Positions 9,538 to 18,359 of a stretch of DNA of 64,000 nucleotides are shown here, piece by piece (within the stretch, counting starts at the first letter, position 1; each line of letters begins with the position of its first letter). Origin of the DNA: Pseudomonas fluorescens (lineage in GTDB: Bacteria > Pseudomonadota > Alphaproteobacteria > UBA2136 > UBA6156). The notes under the pieces are model-generated. The model was not told the origin of the DNA and did not search any database. It saw nothing but the letters and a program-made list of their open reading frames with translations. Both the position numbers and the translations under genes were made by a program. Location of the stretch: positions 1-64,000 of the forward strand of contig QFOU01000001.1 in assembly GCA_003241595.1 (NCBI GenBank), given 5' to 3'.

Positions 9538-10794
9538 ATGGCACGCATGACCCCCCTCACCCTGACCGCGTGCACCCTTGGCCTCGGGCTTGCTGCATGG
9601 ATCACATGGGCGCCGCTGGATGAAGTGGTGCGCGGCATGGGACATATTATTCCTCAGGCGCGGACACAAACCATTCAGCACCTTGAAGGGGGCATCATTG
9701 ACGCCATTCTGGTGCAGGAAGGCCAGGTGGTGGACAAGGGTGCACCGATGTTCCGTATTCATGACCAGACCGCCCGTACCGCGCGCGATGAACAGGCGAT
9801 TGGTTTGCAGGCGTTGATGTTTAAGCGCACCCGTCTGGAGGCCGAGCAAAATGGCTTGGCCAAGCCCGCATTCAACCCCACCGATGTGCAGGAACGCCCC
9901 GACCTTGCCCAGAACGAGCAACAGCTCTTTGATGCGCGACGCGATGATTTCCGGCGCCAGCAAGAGATCCTGCGCGAGCAGCAGCATCAGAAGAAATTAC
10001 AGGCCGATGATGCCACGGTGCAGGTGACGAATTTGCGGGAAGAACTGGCGACCGCACGGAAGCAATTGGGCATCAACCAGAAGCTCCGTGACAGCGGTGC
10101 GCTCTCGGAAAGCCGGTTGCTGGAAACGCAGGCGCAGGTGCAGCAACTGGAAACCCGGATTGCAACTGCAGAGGGGCAGATTCCGGTTTTGCGGGCCGCG
10201 CTTTCGGAATTGAGTAAACGCGAGAGCCAGTTGAACGAAGAGCGGTTGAGCAAAATTGCTGATGAACTAAGTACGGTGAATGTGCAGCTTAAGCAATATG
10301 AAGAGCGCGATAAATCGCTAGGTGACCGTTTGGATCGGACCGTGGTGGTGGCTCCTGCCAATGGGGTGATCAACCGTTTGATGGTGACGACAGTAGGTGG
10401 TGTTGTGCAGCCGGGTGCGGCCCTCGCCGAACTGACGCCAACCGATGGGGCCTTGCTGGTAGAGGGCCGGGTTTCGGCGCGTGACCGGGCGCGTATTTGG
10501 AATGGCCAGCCCGTCACGGTACGTATCTCGGCCTACGATTACGCGAGTTACGGCAGCCTTGAAGGTGTGGTGCGCGATATCAGCGCCGACAGTTTACGCG
10601 ATGAACAGGGCAATACGTTCTACCGAGTCACCATCAGTTTACCGGACAGTCATGCCGCGGCCAAAACGAAGACTGATACCCTTGCCAGTGCCAAACTGGT
10701 GCCGGGGATGACGGTGGACTTTTATGTTCGCGGGGAACGCAAGAGTGTGCTTTGGCAGGTGACGATGCCGTTCCGCCGGCTGTTCTTTTACTAA
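9538..10794 (+). CDS. HlyD-family membrane fusion protein of type I secretion
   Basis: The 418-residue adaptor has one N-terminal membrane helix (about residues 7-23). The first half of the barrel-sandwich (lipoyl) domain follows, with the typical IQHLEGGIIDAILVQEGQVV motif at about 45-64. A long coiled-coil hairpin (about 95-270) precedes the second lipoyl half (VVVAPANGVINRL) and a C-terminal beta-barrel region ending in a short hydrophobic tail (FRRLFFY). HlyD proteins bridge the ABC exporter and TolC across the periplasm. The gene begins 3 bases after the ABC gene, so the two are certainly co-transcribed. Confidence 0.93.
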   Translation: MARMTPLTLTACTLGLGLAAWITWAPLDEVVRGMGHIIPQARTQTIQHLEGGIIDAILVQEGQVVDKGAPMFRIHDQTARTARDEQAIGLQALMFKRTRLEAEQNGLAKPAFNPTDVQERPDLAQNEQQLFDARRDDFRRQQEILREQQHQKKLQADDATVQVTNLREELATARKQLGINQKLRDSGALSESRLLETQAQVQQLETRIATAEGQIPVLRAALSELSKRESQLNEERLSKIADELSTVNVQLKQYEERDKSLGDRLDRTVVVAPANGVINRLMVTTVGGVVQPGAALAELTPTDGALLVEGRVSARDRARIWNGQPVTVRISAYDYASYGSLEGVVRDISADSLRDEQGNTFYRVTISLPDSHAAAKTKTDTLASAKLVPGMTVDFYVRGERKSVLWQVTMPFRRLFFY

Positions 10795-10831
10795 AACCGT
10801 TTTACTTGACGGCTACGCCTTCCACACCAGC

Positions 10832-11461
10832 TTATTGAACAACCTTGCAACATACTGCGTAGGGCAAGACGCAGGCTTCGCCGCGCCAGCCAGCGCTGTA
10901 AGCATCGGCAACCCATCCATTCCCTTGCGGATGACTTGCGTGCAAGAAACCGGTTGAAGAACTACCACAAAGACCGCTGCCCGGTGTTTCGGCCATGGCA
11001 CCCCCACCGGTCATCATTTCATCCGCAGCGCATCCTGCATAGCTTGCATTGGTACCGCCGCCGCCCTGCGAGATACGGCACTGCAAGCGGCCGATTCGAG
11101 GCGTGTTTGCAATACAATTGGTACCATTGAATGCGCCGCCACTCGCCGCACAGGATATGATCGAATTGATAGTATTTTGCATGGACGTGAGATCAACCGC
11201 AGTGACACAGCCCTCACTATCGGCACCGTTTATACCCGGGGCATACAGCATCTTCTTGCGGGAACAGACTACAATCTGATTAACCCGTACATCGACCATA
11301 TCGGCTTTGTCGGCAGCGTTTTTCGCCATGCTTGACAGAGCGGTCCATGTCATCTGGTTTTCCAAGGACGAACCTGCGGTACGCTCTTGCGCCAAGGTAA
11401 AAGGTGCCAGCAATACCGCACTACAGATGACAGCGAGACCCCATAGATGATGGCTCTTCAT
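10832..11461 (-). CDS. Secreted Cys-rich protein with adhesin-tip-like C-terminus (unknown function)
   Basis: The 209-residue product has a Sec signal peptide (hydrophobic residues 7-24, cleavage likely after TLA). The mature part contains about ten Cys, which suggests a disulfide-bonded extracytoplasmic protein. The C-terminal third has a recognisable pattern: a TGGG turn, spaced Cys, SHPQGNGW, then AVCCK at the end. Similar patterns occur at the end of PilV-type pilus-tip proteins and some phage tail proteins; this similarity is from memory and is weak. An SD, AAAGGAT, lies 9 bases before the ATG. It converges on the HlyD gene but is on the other strand, so it is not part of that operon. 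Confidence 0.65.
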   Translation of the reverse strand: MKSHHLWGLAVICSAVLLAPFTLAQERTAGSSLENQMTWTALSSMAKNAADKADMVDVRVNQIVVCSRKKMLYAPGINGADSEGCVTAVDLTSMQNTINSIISCAASGGAFNGTNCIANTPRIGRLQCRISQGGGGTNASYAGCAADEMMTGGGAMAETPGSGLCGSSSTGFLHASHPQGNGWVADAYSAGWRGEACVLPYAVCCKVVQ

Positions 11462-11736
11462 GATTCTTCAATATCCTTTGCTGTTTCTTTTCCTGTTTAT
11501 TTTTATAGGAGCTTATAGGGTTGCGTGCCATTCTTTCTTGACCAACCCCAGGCACTCTCAACCACGCGCCAATAGGAACGGCGAATAAAGAAGCACCTGA
11601 CAACGCATAACAGCAGCTTGAGTGTGGGCATGTCGACTTCGGGCAATGACACCGGCAGGCTGATGCTGCGGTGAGGTAGCTTGCAATATAGAATATGGCC
11701 GTTCCGCAGGTTGTTCTTCTTTTCAATTTATAAAGT

Positions 11737-12450
11737 TTAGTCGCGCGGAGCCGAGGCCAGAACCGGCACCGTAATCACCAGCAAAAGCACACCAATCGGT
11801 ATGGCGAAGCCCATGCCGAGCCAGAGGAAACCGAACGCCCCCACGACACTGCCGGTGATGAAGCTGAGAATCATCGTGGTGTTGACCTTGAGGCGGTAGT
11901 AGTTCGGTAACGGCAGCGGAATGTTATGAGTGGTACGGCGACGTGGTACGCAGCGGTAAATGAGGTGGCCGAGCTCGGTGGCGATATCGTTGAGGGTACC
12001 GGTATGGTGTGTTGTGCGCAGATTGGTGATAAGCCCGCCCGTGCCGTTTTGCAGGCCCATGAGCATGCCCAGCAGCATGATACCGCAGATGGGGATCTGC
12101 CATTCTGGTGGCATGAATAATCCGTAAAGACCGAAGATGATGATGAGAACTCCTTCGAACGCCAGTGGTAGGGCATAGCGGTGGTGGGGACGGTGGCGTT
12201 CTCCCCAGTTGACGAACAGGGAGGCGAGCACGGCACCGCCCATGAAGGAGATCACGCCGGTGACGGCGAGGATCAGGATATCCCAGTGGTGCAGCACCAA
12301 CATATCGGCCGCGGTGGCGACCATACCGGTGAGATGCGAGGTGTATTGTCCGATGGCGAGGAAACCGCCGGCGTTGACGGCTCCGGCCAGTGTGGCGAGG
12401 AAGAGGCCGAGGCGGAAATCGGTTTTAGGAGTGCGGAGTGGGTGCAGCAT
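11737..12450 (-). CDS. DUF1275 (YoaK-like) membrane protein
   Basis: The 237-residue protein has about six to seven hydrophobic segments. The first carries the DUF1275 hallmark of a Gly-Ala-Val-Asn-Ala motif (LAGAVNAGGFLAIG), followed by YTSHLTGMVA and later QNGTGGLITNLRTTHHTGTL. The family is widespread and without an established biochemical function; some members are annotated YoaK. The gene is alone on its strand and separated from the upstream symporter gene by a terminator. No convincing SD is seen. Confidence 0.8.
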   Translation of the reverse strand: MLHPLRTPKTDFRLGLFLATLAGAVNAGGFLAIGQYTSHLTGMVATAADMLVLHHWDILILAVTGVISFMGGAVLASLFVNWGERHRPHHRYALPLAFEGVLIIIFGLYGLFMPPEWQIPICGIMLLGMLMGLQNGTGGLITNLRTTHHTGTLNDIATELGHLIYRCVPRRRTTHNIPLPLPNYYRLKVNTTMILSFITGSVVGAFGFLWLGMGFAIPIGVLLLVITVPVLASAPRD

Positions 12451-12529
12451 AATGTTAGTTATTTGGTGTTTTAGGGGGTGGTGTCCAGCATTGGTCTCTT
12501 TCAGGCCAGTATTGAAGGAGCCGAGTGTG

Positions 12530-12555
12530 ACAAAACCCCCTGACGGGGGTTTTGT
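12530..12555 (-). terminator. Intrinsic terminator after the actP-like gene
   Basis: An 11-base perfect inverted repeat (ACAAAACCCCC / GGGGGTTTTGT) flanks a TGAC loop. It lies 16 bases beyond the symporter stop codon and can act in either direction. Confidence 0.8.
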
Positions 12556-12570
12556 ACGGTTCCAGTAAGG

Positions 12571-14268
12571 TTAGTGTTTAGAGACCTCCAGAGCTTCCAG
12601 TGTACCGATCTCGGAGCGGAGTTGTTGCGACTCGAAGGCTTCGCGTTCGGCACGGCCACTGGCGGATTTGTCGGTGAGCGACCCGATGATCGCACCGATA
12701 AAGGCCAGCGGGATGGAGATGAGTGCCGGGTATTCGTACGGGAACACCGGAGTGGCGTAACCGAAGATATTCACCCAAACCACGGGGCTGAGGATCACCA
12801 GACCCACGGCCGTCATGAGACCCAGCATACCGCCCAGCACCGCACCGGTGGTGGTCAGCTTCTTCCAGTAGGTGGAGAGCAGGATGATCGGGAAGTTGGT
12901 ACTTGCGGCGATGGCGAAGGCCAGACCCACAAGGAACGCCACGTTCTGCTTTTGGAACAGGATACCCAGACCGATGGCCAAGATACCAAGCACGATGGAA
13001 GCGGCACGGGAGACGCGCAGTTCTTCTTTCTCGGTGGCTTGCCCCTTACGGATGACGTTGGCGTAGAGATCGTGGCTTACAGCCGTGGCACCGGCCAAGG
13101 CGAGGCCCGACACCACGGCCAGGATGGTGGCGAAGGCGACTGCGGAGATGAATCCGAAGAAGAGGTCTCCACCGGTGGCGTGAGCCAAGTGCACGGCGGC
13201 CATGTTCTTGCCCCCGATCAGACCACCGTCGGCGGCCAGGAAGGCGGGGTTGGTACCCACCAGCACGATGGCACCGAAACCGATGATGAACGTGAGGATG
13301 TAGAAGTAGCCGATAAAGCCTGTGGCGACGAACACGGACTTACGCGCTTCCTTGGCGTCTTTCACAGTAAAGAAGCGCATGAGGATGTGCGGCAGACCGG
13401 CGGTACCCAACATGAGGGCCAGACCGAGCGACACGGCCGAGAACGGATCCTTCACCAGACCGCCCGGGGCCATGATGGCCGTCCCCTTGGCATGCACGGT
13501 GGTGGCCTGCGTGAACAAGTCGGCAATGTTGAAGTTGACGTGGAGCAGCACCATGAAGGCCATCACCGAAGCACCGACCAAGAGCAGTACGGCTTTGATG
13601 ATCTGTACCCATGTGGTGGCCAGCATACCGCCGAAGGTGACGTAGAGCATCATCAGCACACCCACGATCACGACAGCGGTGGCATAGGGCAGACCGAAGA
13701 GCACCTCGATGAGCTGACCGGCACCGACCATCTGGGCGATGAGGTACAGCAGTACGGTGGCTAAGGAACCAAAGGCCGCAAGCGTACGTACGGGCTTTTG
13801 CTCGAGGCGGTAGGCGGCGACGTCGGCGAAGGTGTATTTCCCGAGGTTACGCAGGCGTTCGGCGACGAGGAACATCATCACCGGCCAACCCACAAGGAAC
13901 CCGATGGAATAGATCAGACCATCGAACCCCGAGGTGAATACGAGGGCGGAAATACCGAGGAACGACGCGGCGGACATGTAGTCCCCGGCGATCGCCAGGC
14001 CGTTTTGCACACCGGAAACACCGCCCCCGGCGACGTAGAAGTCGGATGCCGTACGGTTTTTGCGGGCGGCCCAGTAGGTAATACCTAACGTGGCTCCCAC
14101 GAATATCAGGAACATGGTAATGGCCGAGAGGTTCAGCGGTTGCTTGTCCATCTGGCCGGTGAGGGCATCCGCCAGCACGGGGTTAGTCAGCCCGAACGTG
14201 AGGAGTGCCGCGAACAGGCTCGCCAGCGAATACTTTCCGAGGCCGCCTGAGAAGAGTGATTTCATCAT
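12571..14268 (-). CDS. actP: Sodium:solute symporter, acetate permease-like (ActP)
   Basis: The protein has about 565 residues, typical of ActP, with an N-terminal signal-like helix and about 13 membrane segments of the SSS family. Recognisable motifs include [20 protein letters not shown] (about residues 75-94 from this start) and the following SAASFLG, which form the core substrate and sodium region. ActP imports acetate and other short carboxylates with sodium or a similar cation. The start is at MMKSLF because AAAGGATAAG gives a well-placed SD; a longer frame begins at 14301 but would overlap the upstream gene. It follows a DUF485 gene by 19 bases, the usual yjcH-actP pair. No acetyl-CoA synthetase gene is nearby. 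Confidence 0.88.
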   Translation of the reverse strand: MMKSLFSGGLGKYSLASLFAALLTFGLTNPVLADALTGQMDKQPLNLSAITMFLIFVGATLGITYWAARKNRTASDFYVAGGGVSGVQNGLAIAGDYMSAASFLGISALVFTSGFDGLIYSIGFLVGWPVMMFLVAERLRNLGKYTFADVAAYRLEQKPVRTLAAFGSLATVLLYLIAQMVGAGQLIEVLFGLPYATAVVIVGVLMMLYVTFGGMLATTWVQIIKAVLLLVGASVMAFMVLLHVNFNIADLFTQATTVHAKGTAIMAPGGLVKDPFSAVSLGLALMLGTAGLPHILMRFFTVKDAKEARKSVFVATGFIGYFYILTFIIGFGAIVLVGTNPAFLAADGGLIGGKNMAAVHLAHATGGDLFFGFISAVAFATILAVVSGLALAGATAVSHDLYANVIRKGQATEKEELRVSRAASIVLGILAIGLGILFQKQNVAFLVGLAFAIAASTNFPIILLSTYWKKLTTTGAVLGGMLGLMTAVGLVILSPVVWVNIFGYATPVFPYEYPALISIPLAFIGAIIGSLTDKSASGRAEREAFESQQLRSEIGTLEALEVSKH

Positions 14269-14287
14269 CTTATCCTTTGATTGCTCT

Positions 14288-14596
14288 TTATTTCGACGCA
14301 TTGCGCAGGGCTTCGCGGGCCTTCGCGGTCAGGGGGTCGAATACAGTGTTAGAGATGCGTACGTAAATGCCGGTGAGCGCCATGGCCAAGAGGATCAGGC
14401 CGAGACCCAGCGGAATACCGAGGGTGATGGGGCTGCCTTCGGCAATCGGAGTACCCAACAGTTTGGGGTCGAACGCAATCAGCAAAATGAACGCGACATA
14501 CGCCACGAGCATAATGAGGCTCATGACGATGGAAATGCGCCGCCGTCGGGTGACTAACTCGACATAATGCGGGTTGGTGAGGAGGGAGTCGGACAT
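14288..14596 (-). CDS. DUF485 small membrane protein (YjcH-like), partner of ActP
   Basis: The 102-residue protein has two membrane helices (about residues 24-43 and 58-79) with a charged N-terminus (TRRRRIS) and a [13 protein letters not shown] tail typical of DUF485. Such proteins are almost always encoded just before actP-type symporters and are thought to associate with them; the exact role is not established. SD AGAAAGG lies upstream of the ATG. The gene leads the two-gene operon. Confidence 0.88.
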   Translation of the reverse strand: MSDSLLTNPHYVELVTRRRRISIVMSLIMLVAYVAFILLIAFDPKLLGTPIAEGSPITLGIPLGLGLILLAMALTGIYVRISNTVFDPLTAKAREALRNASK

Positions 14597-14900
14597 GGCA
14601 TGGCCTTTCTGATGTCAAACGATTTGGTTGGGCAGGCTGCAGCGTCGAGGATACGGCGGGGGAGCCTTTGAAAATCTTACATGGCTCGCATGGGGTCGTG
14701 CAGGATTTTCTTCCGTAAAGCTTATGCAATACCGCGAGGAAATATCGGACTAGCACCAGCCTGACATGAGAACCAATACTCATTAAATAATTTATGTTTC
14801 ATACGCTTAATAAGCTTGTGCGGCGCAAAAGCTGGAGAGCTGATATGAGGTTTTATGGCCGTGAATGCAACTCTGGCAGCCAAGCGGCGTTAGTGGATTT
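14597..14900. other. Divergent intergenic region, no gene
   Basis: These 304 bases lie between the DUF485 gene (leftward) and the AsmA-family gene (rightward) and should contain both promoters. The right half is AT-rich around 14780-14815. No convincing coding frame, RNA gene or terminator was seen. Confidence 0.5.
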
Positions 14901-16817
14901 ATGAAACGTATTTTGAAGTACCTTGCATGGGGTTTGGGTGGCATTGTCGCTCTGTTGGCGTTGGCGATTGTGTTACTGACGCTGTTTGGCAATACGTGGT
15001 TTAGGGGCCCTGTTGAGCGGTTGGCGAGCCGTCAGCTGGAGCGTGAGGTCACTATCGACCGGTTGGCATTCCATTTGTTGAGCGTGACACCCGGCGTGAG
15101 TTTGGAAGGTGTGCGTATTGCCAACCCGACATGGGAAGCTGACAAGCGGCCGCTGATGGCGCGCGCGGGCCGTTTTGACGTCGCCATACGCTTATGGCCA
15201 TTGTTAAAGGGTGACCTAGTGATTGCACGCCTTGGCTTGGAAGAAGCGGATGTTGCCCTGGTGCGGCTGGCAGATGGTAAGGCCAACTGGAGTTTTGGTA
15301 ATGCCAAACCCGAGACGGAGGCCACCACCACGACCCCCCTCGCCTTGCCTATCATTGAGCGAATGTATGTGCGGGACAGCAAGCTGAGCTTGCGCGATGC
15401 CGTGGCCAAGTTGAATTTTGACGGAGGATTTTCCACCGAGGAAATCGAAGCCAAGCGGGGTGAGCCGTTCACGTTAAGTGGAAAAGGTACGTTGAACACT
15501 CAACCCTTTAGTGTGGACTTGACCGGTGGAGCCTTGCGCGGCGTGCTGGAGAACGGTGCGGAAGTTGAGTATCCGTTCACGCTGGCGGTGAAGCATGGTG
15601 CCACTCAATTGGATGCCAAAGGCCATTTTGGTAACCTGATGGACTTTGATAGCTTACAAGCCACGCCGGACTTGCGCGGCAATAATCTGGCTGATCTGTA
15701 TTATATTACGGGACTGGCTCTGCCTTCCACCCGTGCTTACCGGTTACAGGGTGAGCTGAATCGGGATGGTAACCTCTACAAAATTACCAATTTACGTGGA
15801 AAGCTGGGTGGTAGCGACCTGAATGGGAATTTGAGCATTGATATTGGTGGGGCGAAGCCGTTGCTGGTGGCGGATTTGAACTCCCGCTCGCTCAACCCCG
15901 AAGATGCCGGTGTGATCTTTGGTGGAGAAGCGGCGTTGGAGGGTAAGACGCCCTATCTGATTCCCGACAGCACACTGGAACTGAGCCGGTTGCGTGGCAT
16001 GGATGCGCGCGTGACGTATCGTGCGGCCGCCATTCAGGTGGACACTTTACCATTAAAGGAAGTGTCGCTCAGTTTGCACCTCAAGGATGGTAAGATGGTG
16101 ATTAGCCCGCTCGCGTTAACCCTGCCCCAAGGTATAGTCAGTTCTAGCCTGATCATTGATGCCAGTCAGGATGTGCCGCCGATCACGTTAGATGCCCAGC
16201 TCAAAGGAACGCTGGATGACTTTGTAAAACAGGCTGGTCAGGAAGGTGCGCTGAGCGGCCCGTTGCTGGCACGGGTGACGATGCAGGGGCAAGGTACCTC
16301 CTTCCATGATGCCATGAGCGTGGCGGATGGTCAGGTGGGAATCGTCATTCCCAACGGTCAGGTCCGCAAGGCATTCGCCGAACTCCTGGGGGTGAATGCG
16401 CGAGGATTGGGACTTCTGTTTACCGGCAGCCAAACGCAAATTCCCATTCGTTGTGGCGTTGGCTCGTTTAATGTCAAAGATGGTGTCTTGCAGACGCGTC
16501 ATCTGGTGGTTGACACCGAGGTCACGCGGGCCGATGGGGAAGGGTATGTGAACCTGAAGGATGAGAGCCTTCATCTGACCCTACGTGGAACCCCCAAAGA
16601 AGCGCGCTTGGTACGACTTTTGGTGCCTATTCGTATTGGCGGCACGCTGCTCAGCCCGGACGTGGGTGTCAAACCGCTACCGCTCGGTGTGCAAGCCGGT
16701 ACGGCTGCCGCACTCAGTGCCGTACTGACACCGATTGCCGCCATCCTTCCGTTTGTGGATATCGGGCTAGCTGAAAATGCCGATTGTGCCGCACTGGTAG
16801 CCGATACCAAGCGTTAA
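14901..16817 (+). CDS. AsmA-family protein
   Basis: The product of about 638 residues has one N-terminal membrane helix (about residues 6-28) and a large periplasmic part. The AsmA hallmark region follows the helix, with PVERLASRQLEREVTIDRL and GVSLEGVRIANP. AsmA-like proteins span the periplasm as beta-groove structures and are implicated in lipid transport to, or composition of, the outer membrane. An in-frame ATG at 14865 adds 12 residues that do not resemble the family, so 14901 is preferred. The C-terminus has the AsmA-type motif TPKEARLVRLLVPIRIGG. It lies just before pyk, probably as its own transcript. Confidence 0.85.
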   Translation: MKRILKYLAWGLGGIVALLALAIVLLTLFGNTWFRGPVERLASRQLEREVTIDRLAFHLLSVTPGVSLEGVRIANPTWEADKRPLMARAGRFDVAIRLWPLLKGDLVIARLGLEEADVALVRLADGKANWSFGNAKPETEATTTTPLALPIIERMYVRDSKLSLRDAVAKLNFDGGFSTEEIEAKRGEPFTLSGKGTLNTQPFSVDLTGGALRGVLENGAEVEYPFTLAVKHGATQLDAKGHFGNLMDFDSLQATPDLRGNNLADLYYITGLALPSTRAYRLQGELNRDGNLYKITNLRGKLGGSDLNGNLSIDIGGAKPLLVADLNSRSLNPEDAGVIFGGEAALEGKTPYLIPDSTLELSRLRGMDARVTYRAAAIQVDTLPLKEVSLSLHLKDGKMVISPLALTLPQGIVSSSLIIDASQDVPPITLDAQLKGTLDDFVKQAGQEGALSGPLLARVTMQGQGTSFHDAMSVADGQVGIVIPNGQVRKAFAELLGVNARGLGLLFTGSQTQIPIRCGVGSFNVKDGVLQTRHLVVDTEVTRADGEGYVNLKDESLHLTLRGTPKEARLVRLLVPIRIGGTLLSPDVGVKPLPLGVQAGTAAALSAVLTPIAAILPFVDIGLAENADCAALVADTKR

Positions 16818-16835
16818 AAAGCTGAAATATAGGGG

Positions 16836-16864
16836 TTCGCCTTTGTAAAAAGGTGTGCTAGGGG
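16836..16864 (+). promoter_or_regulatory. Predicted pyk promoter, leaderless arrangement
   Basis: -35 TTCGCC (16836-16841), 17-base spacer, -10 TAGGGG (16859-16864), then exactly 7 bases to the pyk ATG. No SD is present, so transcription should start at or next to the start codon. Confidence 0.5.
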
Positions 16865-16871
16865 TGAGGGC

Positions 16872-18302
16872 ATGAATACTGACATCACTCTCCCCCAACG
16901 CCGTATGGCGAAAATTCTGGCCACCCTTGGCCCCAGCAGTTCCACCCAAGAGCAGATCGCCGCATTGGTTGAAGCGGGCGCAAATGCGTTCCGTCTCAAC
17001 TTCTCGCATGGTACGCTGGACGATCATGCCAGCCGTGTGAACGCCGCCCGTGCGGTTTCCGCCGCTACCGGCAAGCAACTACCTTTGCTGATGGACCTGC
17101 AGGGTCCGAAGATCCGTATTGGTGAAATGGCGGCTCCAGTTCAGTTGGAGCGTGGTGCCCAGCTGGTTCTGGACAACGACACCACTCCCGGTGATGGCAC
17201 CCGCGTGTGCCTGCCGCACCCCCAAATTCTGGCCGTATTGCAAGTTGGCGATACCGTTATGGTCAACGATGGCGTGATTCAACTGCGCGTTATCGAAAAG
17301 CCCTCTGATACCAAAGCAGTGACCCAAGTTAAAGCTGGTGGCGCCCTTTCCAGCCGCAAGGGTGTGAACGTGCCGGGCCGTGCGTTGCCGATGTCGGCCA
17401 TGACCGAGAAGGATATTAAAGATCTGGAAGGTGGCCTTGGTTTGGGTGTGGACTGGGTTGCCCTGTCCTTTGTCCAAACCGCGCAAGACGTGATTGAGTG
17501 CAAAGAGCGTATCAACGGCCGTGCCAAAGTGATGGCCAAGATCGAAACCCAAGCTGCCATTGAGAACCTCGCTGAGATTCTGGCCGAAGCTGACGGCCTG
17601 ATGGTAGCCCGTGGCGACCTGGGTGTTGAGCTGCCGACCGAAGATGTTCCGCCGCTGCAAAAGCAGATGATCGACATGTGCCGCAAGGCTGGTAAGCCGG
17701 TAGTTGTGGCCACCCAGATGCTAGAATCCATGATCAGCAGCCCGCGCCCGACCCGCGCGGAAGCCAATGACGTAGCCAACGCCGCTTACGATGGTGCTGA
17801 CTGCCTGATGCTTTCGGCTGAAAGTGCCAGCGGTATGTATCCGGTTGAAGCGATTGAGGTTATGTCCCGCATCATCACCAAGGCCGAGCATAGCTCGACC
17901 TGGCGTGCGGAACTGGATGCGCACCTGCCCTCTTGCGATAAAACCGCCGGTGATGCTGTTGCCCTTGCTGCCAGCAAGATGGCCGACACCTTGGGTGCCG
18001 CTGGCCTTATCGCCTTTACCGAAAGTGGCAAGAGCGTAGCCCGCTTGACCCGTCTACGTTGCGCCGCCAGCGTAATCGCGTTGACCCCGCACCAGCAAGT
18101 TGCCCGTCAGGTTGAACTCAACTGGGGTGTAACCGGTTTGGTGTGCCCTCCGGTCACCGACGCCGAGGACATGGTGGCCAAAGCCAAGACCCAAGCCAAG
18201 GCCAAGGGCCTGCTGGACAACGGCGAAATGCTGGTTGTTGTCGCTGGTGTTCCGTTTGGTAAAGCCGGTACCACCAACATGGTACGCGTGGTTCAGGCGT
18301 AA
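16872..18302 (+). CDS. pyk: Pyruvate kinase
   Basis: The 476-residue enzyme converts phosphoenolpyruvate and ADP to pyruvate and ATP, the last step of glycolysis. Family motifs are all present: KILATLGPSS at the N-terminus, NFSHG, LMDLQGPKIRIG, the active-site segment MAKIETQAAIENL, GLMVARGDLGVEL and the PRPTRAEANDVANA region. The C-terminal regulatory domain is complete. Length is normal for bacterial PykA/PykF. The gene is monocistronic, with a terminator 14 bases after its stop codon and a probable leaderless promoter. Confidence 0.97.
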   Translation: MNTDITLPQRRMAKILATLGPSSSTQEQIAALVEAGANAFRLNFSHGTLDDHASRVNAARAVSAATGKQLPLLMDLQGPKIRIGEMAAPVQLERGAQLVLDNDTTPGDGTRVCLPHPQILAVLQVGDTVMVNDGVIQLRVIEKPSDTKAVTQVKAGGALSSRKGVNVPGRALPMSAMTEKDIKDLEGGLGLGVDWVALSFVQTAQDVIECKERINGRAKVMAKIETQAAIENLAEILAEADGLMVARGDLGVELPTEDVPPLQKQMIDMCRKAGKPVVVATQMLESMISSPRPTRAEANDVANAAYDGADCLMLSAESASGMYPVEAIEVMSRIITKAEHSSTWRAELDAHLPSCDKTAGDAVALAASKMADTLGAAGLIAFTESGKSVARLTRLRCAASVIALTPHQQVARQVELNWGVTGLVCPPVTDAEDMVAKAKTQAKAKGLLDNGEMLVVVAGVPFGKAGTTNMVRVVQA

Positions 18303-18316
18303 GCTATACCCATTAG

Positions 18317-18340
18317 AAAGGGGCCTGACGGCCCCTTTTT
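18317..18340 (+). terminator. Intrinsic terminator of pyk
   Basis: AAAGGGGCC / GGCCCCTTT stem with a TGAC loop and a T run. It lies between the convergent pyk and M29 peptidase genes and may serve both. Confidence 0.88.
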
Positions 18341-18359
18341 GCACCTTATGCGGGACTGT

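Noticed and set aside
11421..11726. 101-codon minus-strand frame rich in Cys and Ser between the Cys-rich protein gene and DUF1275
   Set aside because: No SD, no coherent protein features; it overlaps the start of the Cys-rich gene and looks like non-coding leader sequence.
14865..14900. Upstream start of the AsmA-family gene adding 12 residues
   Set aside because: The extension (MQLWQPSGVSGF) precedes the normal MKRILKY anchor start and has no SD.
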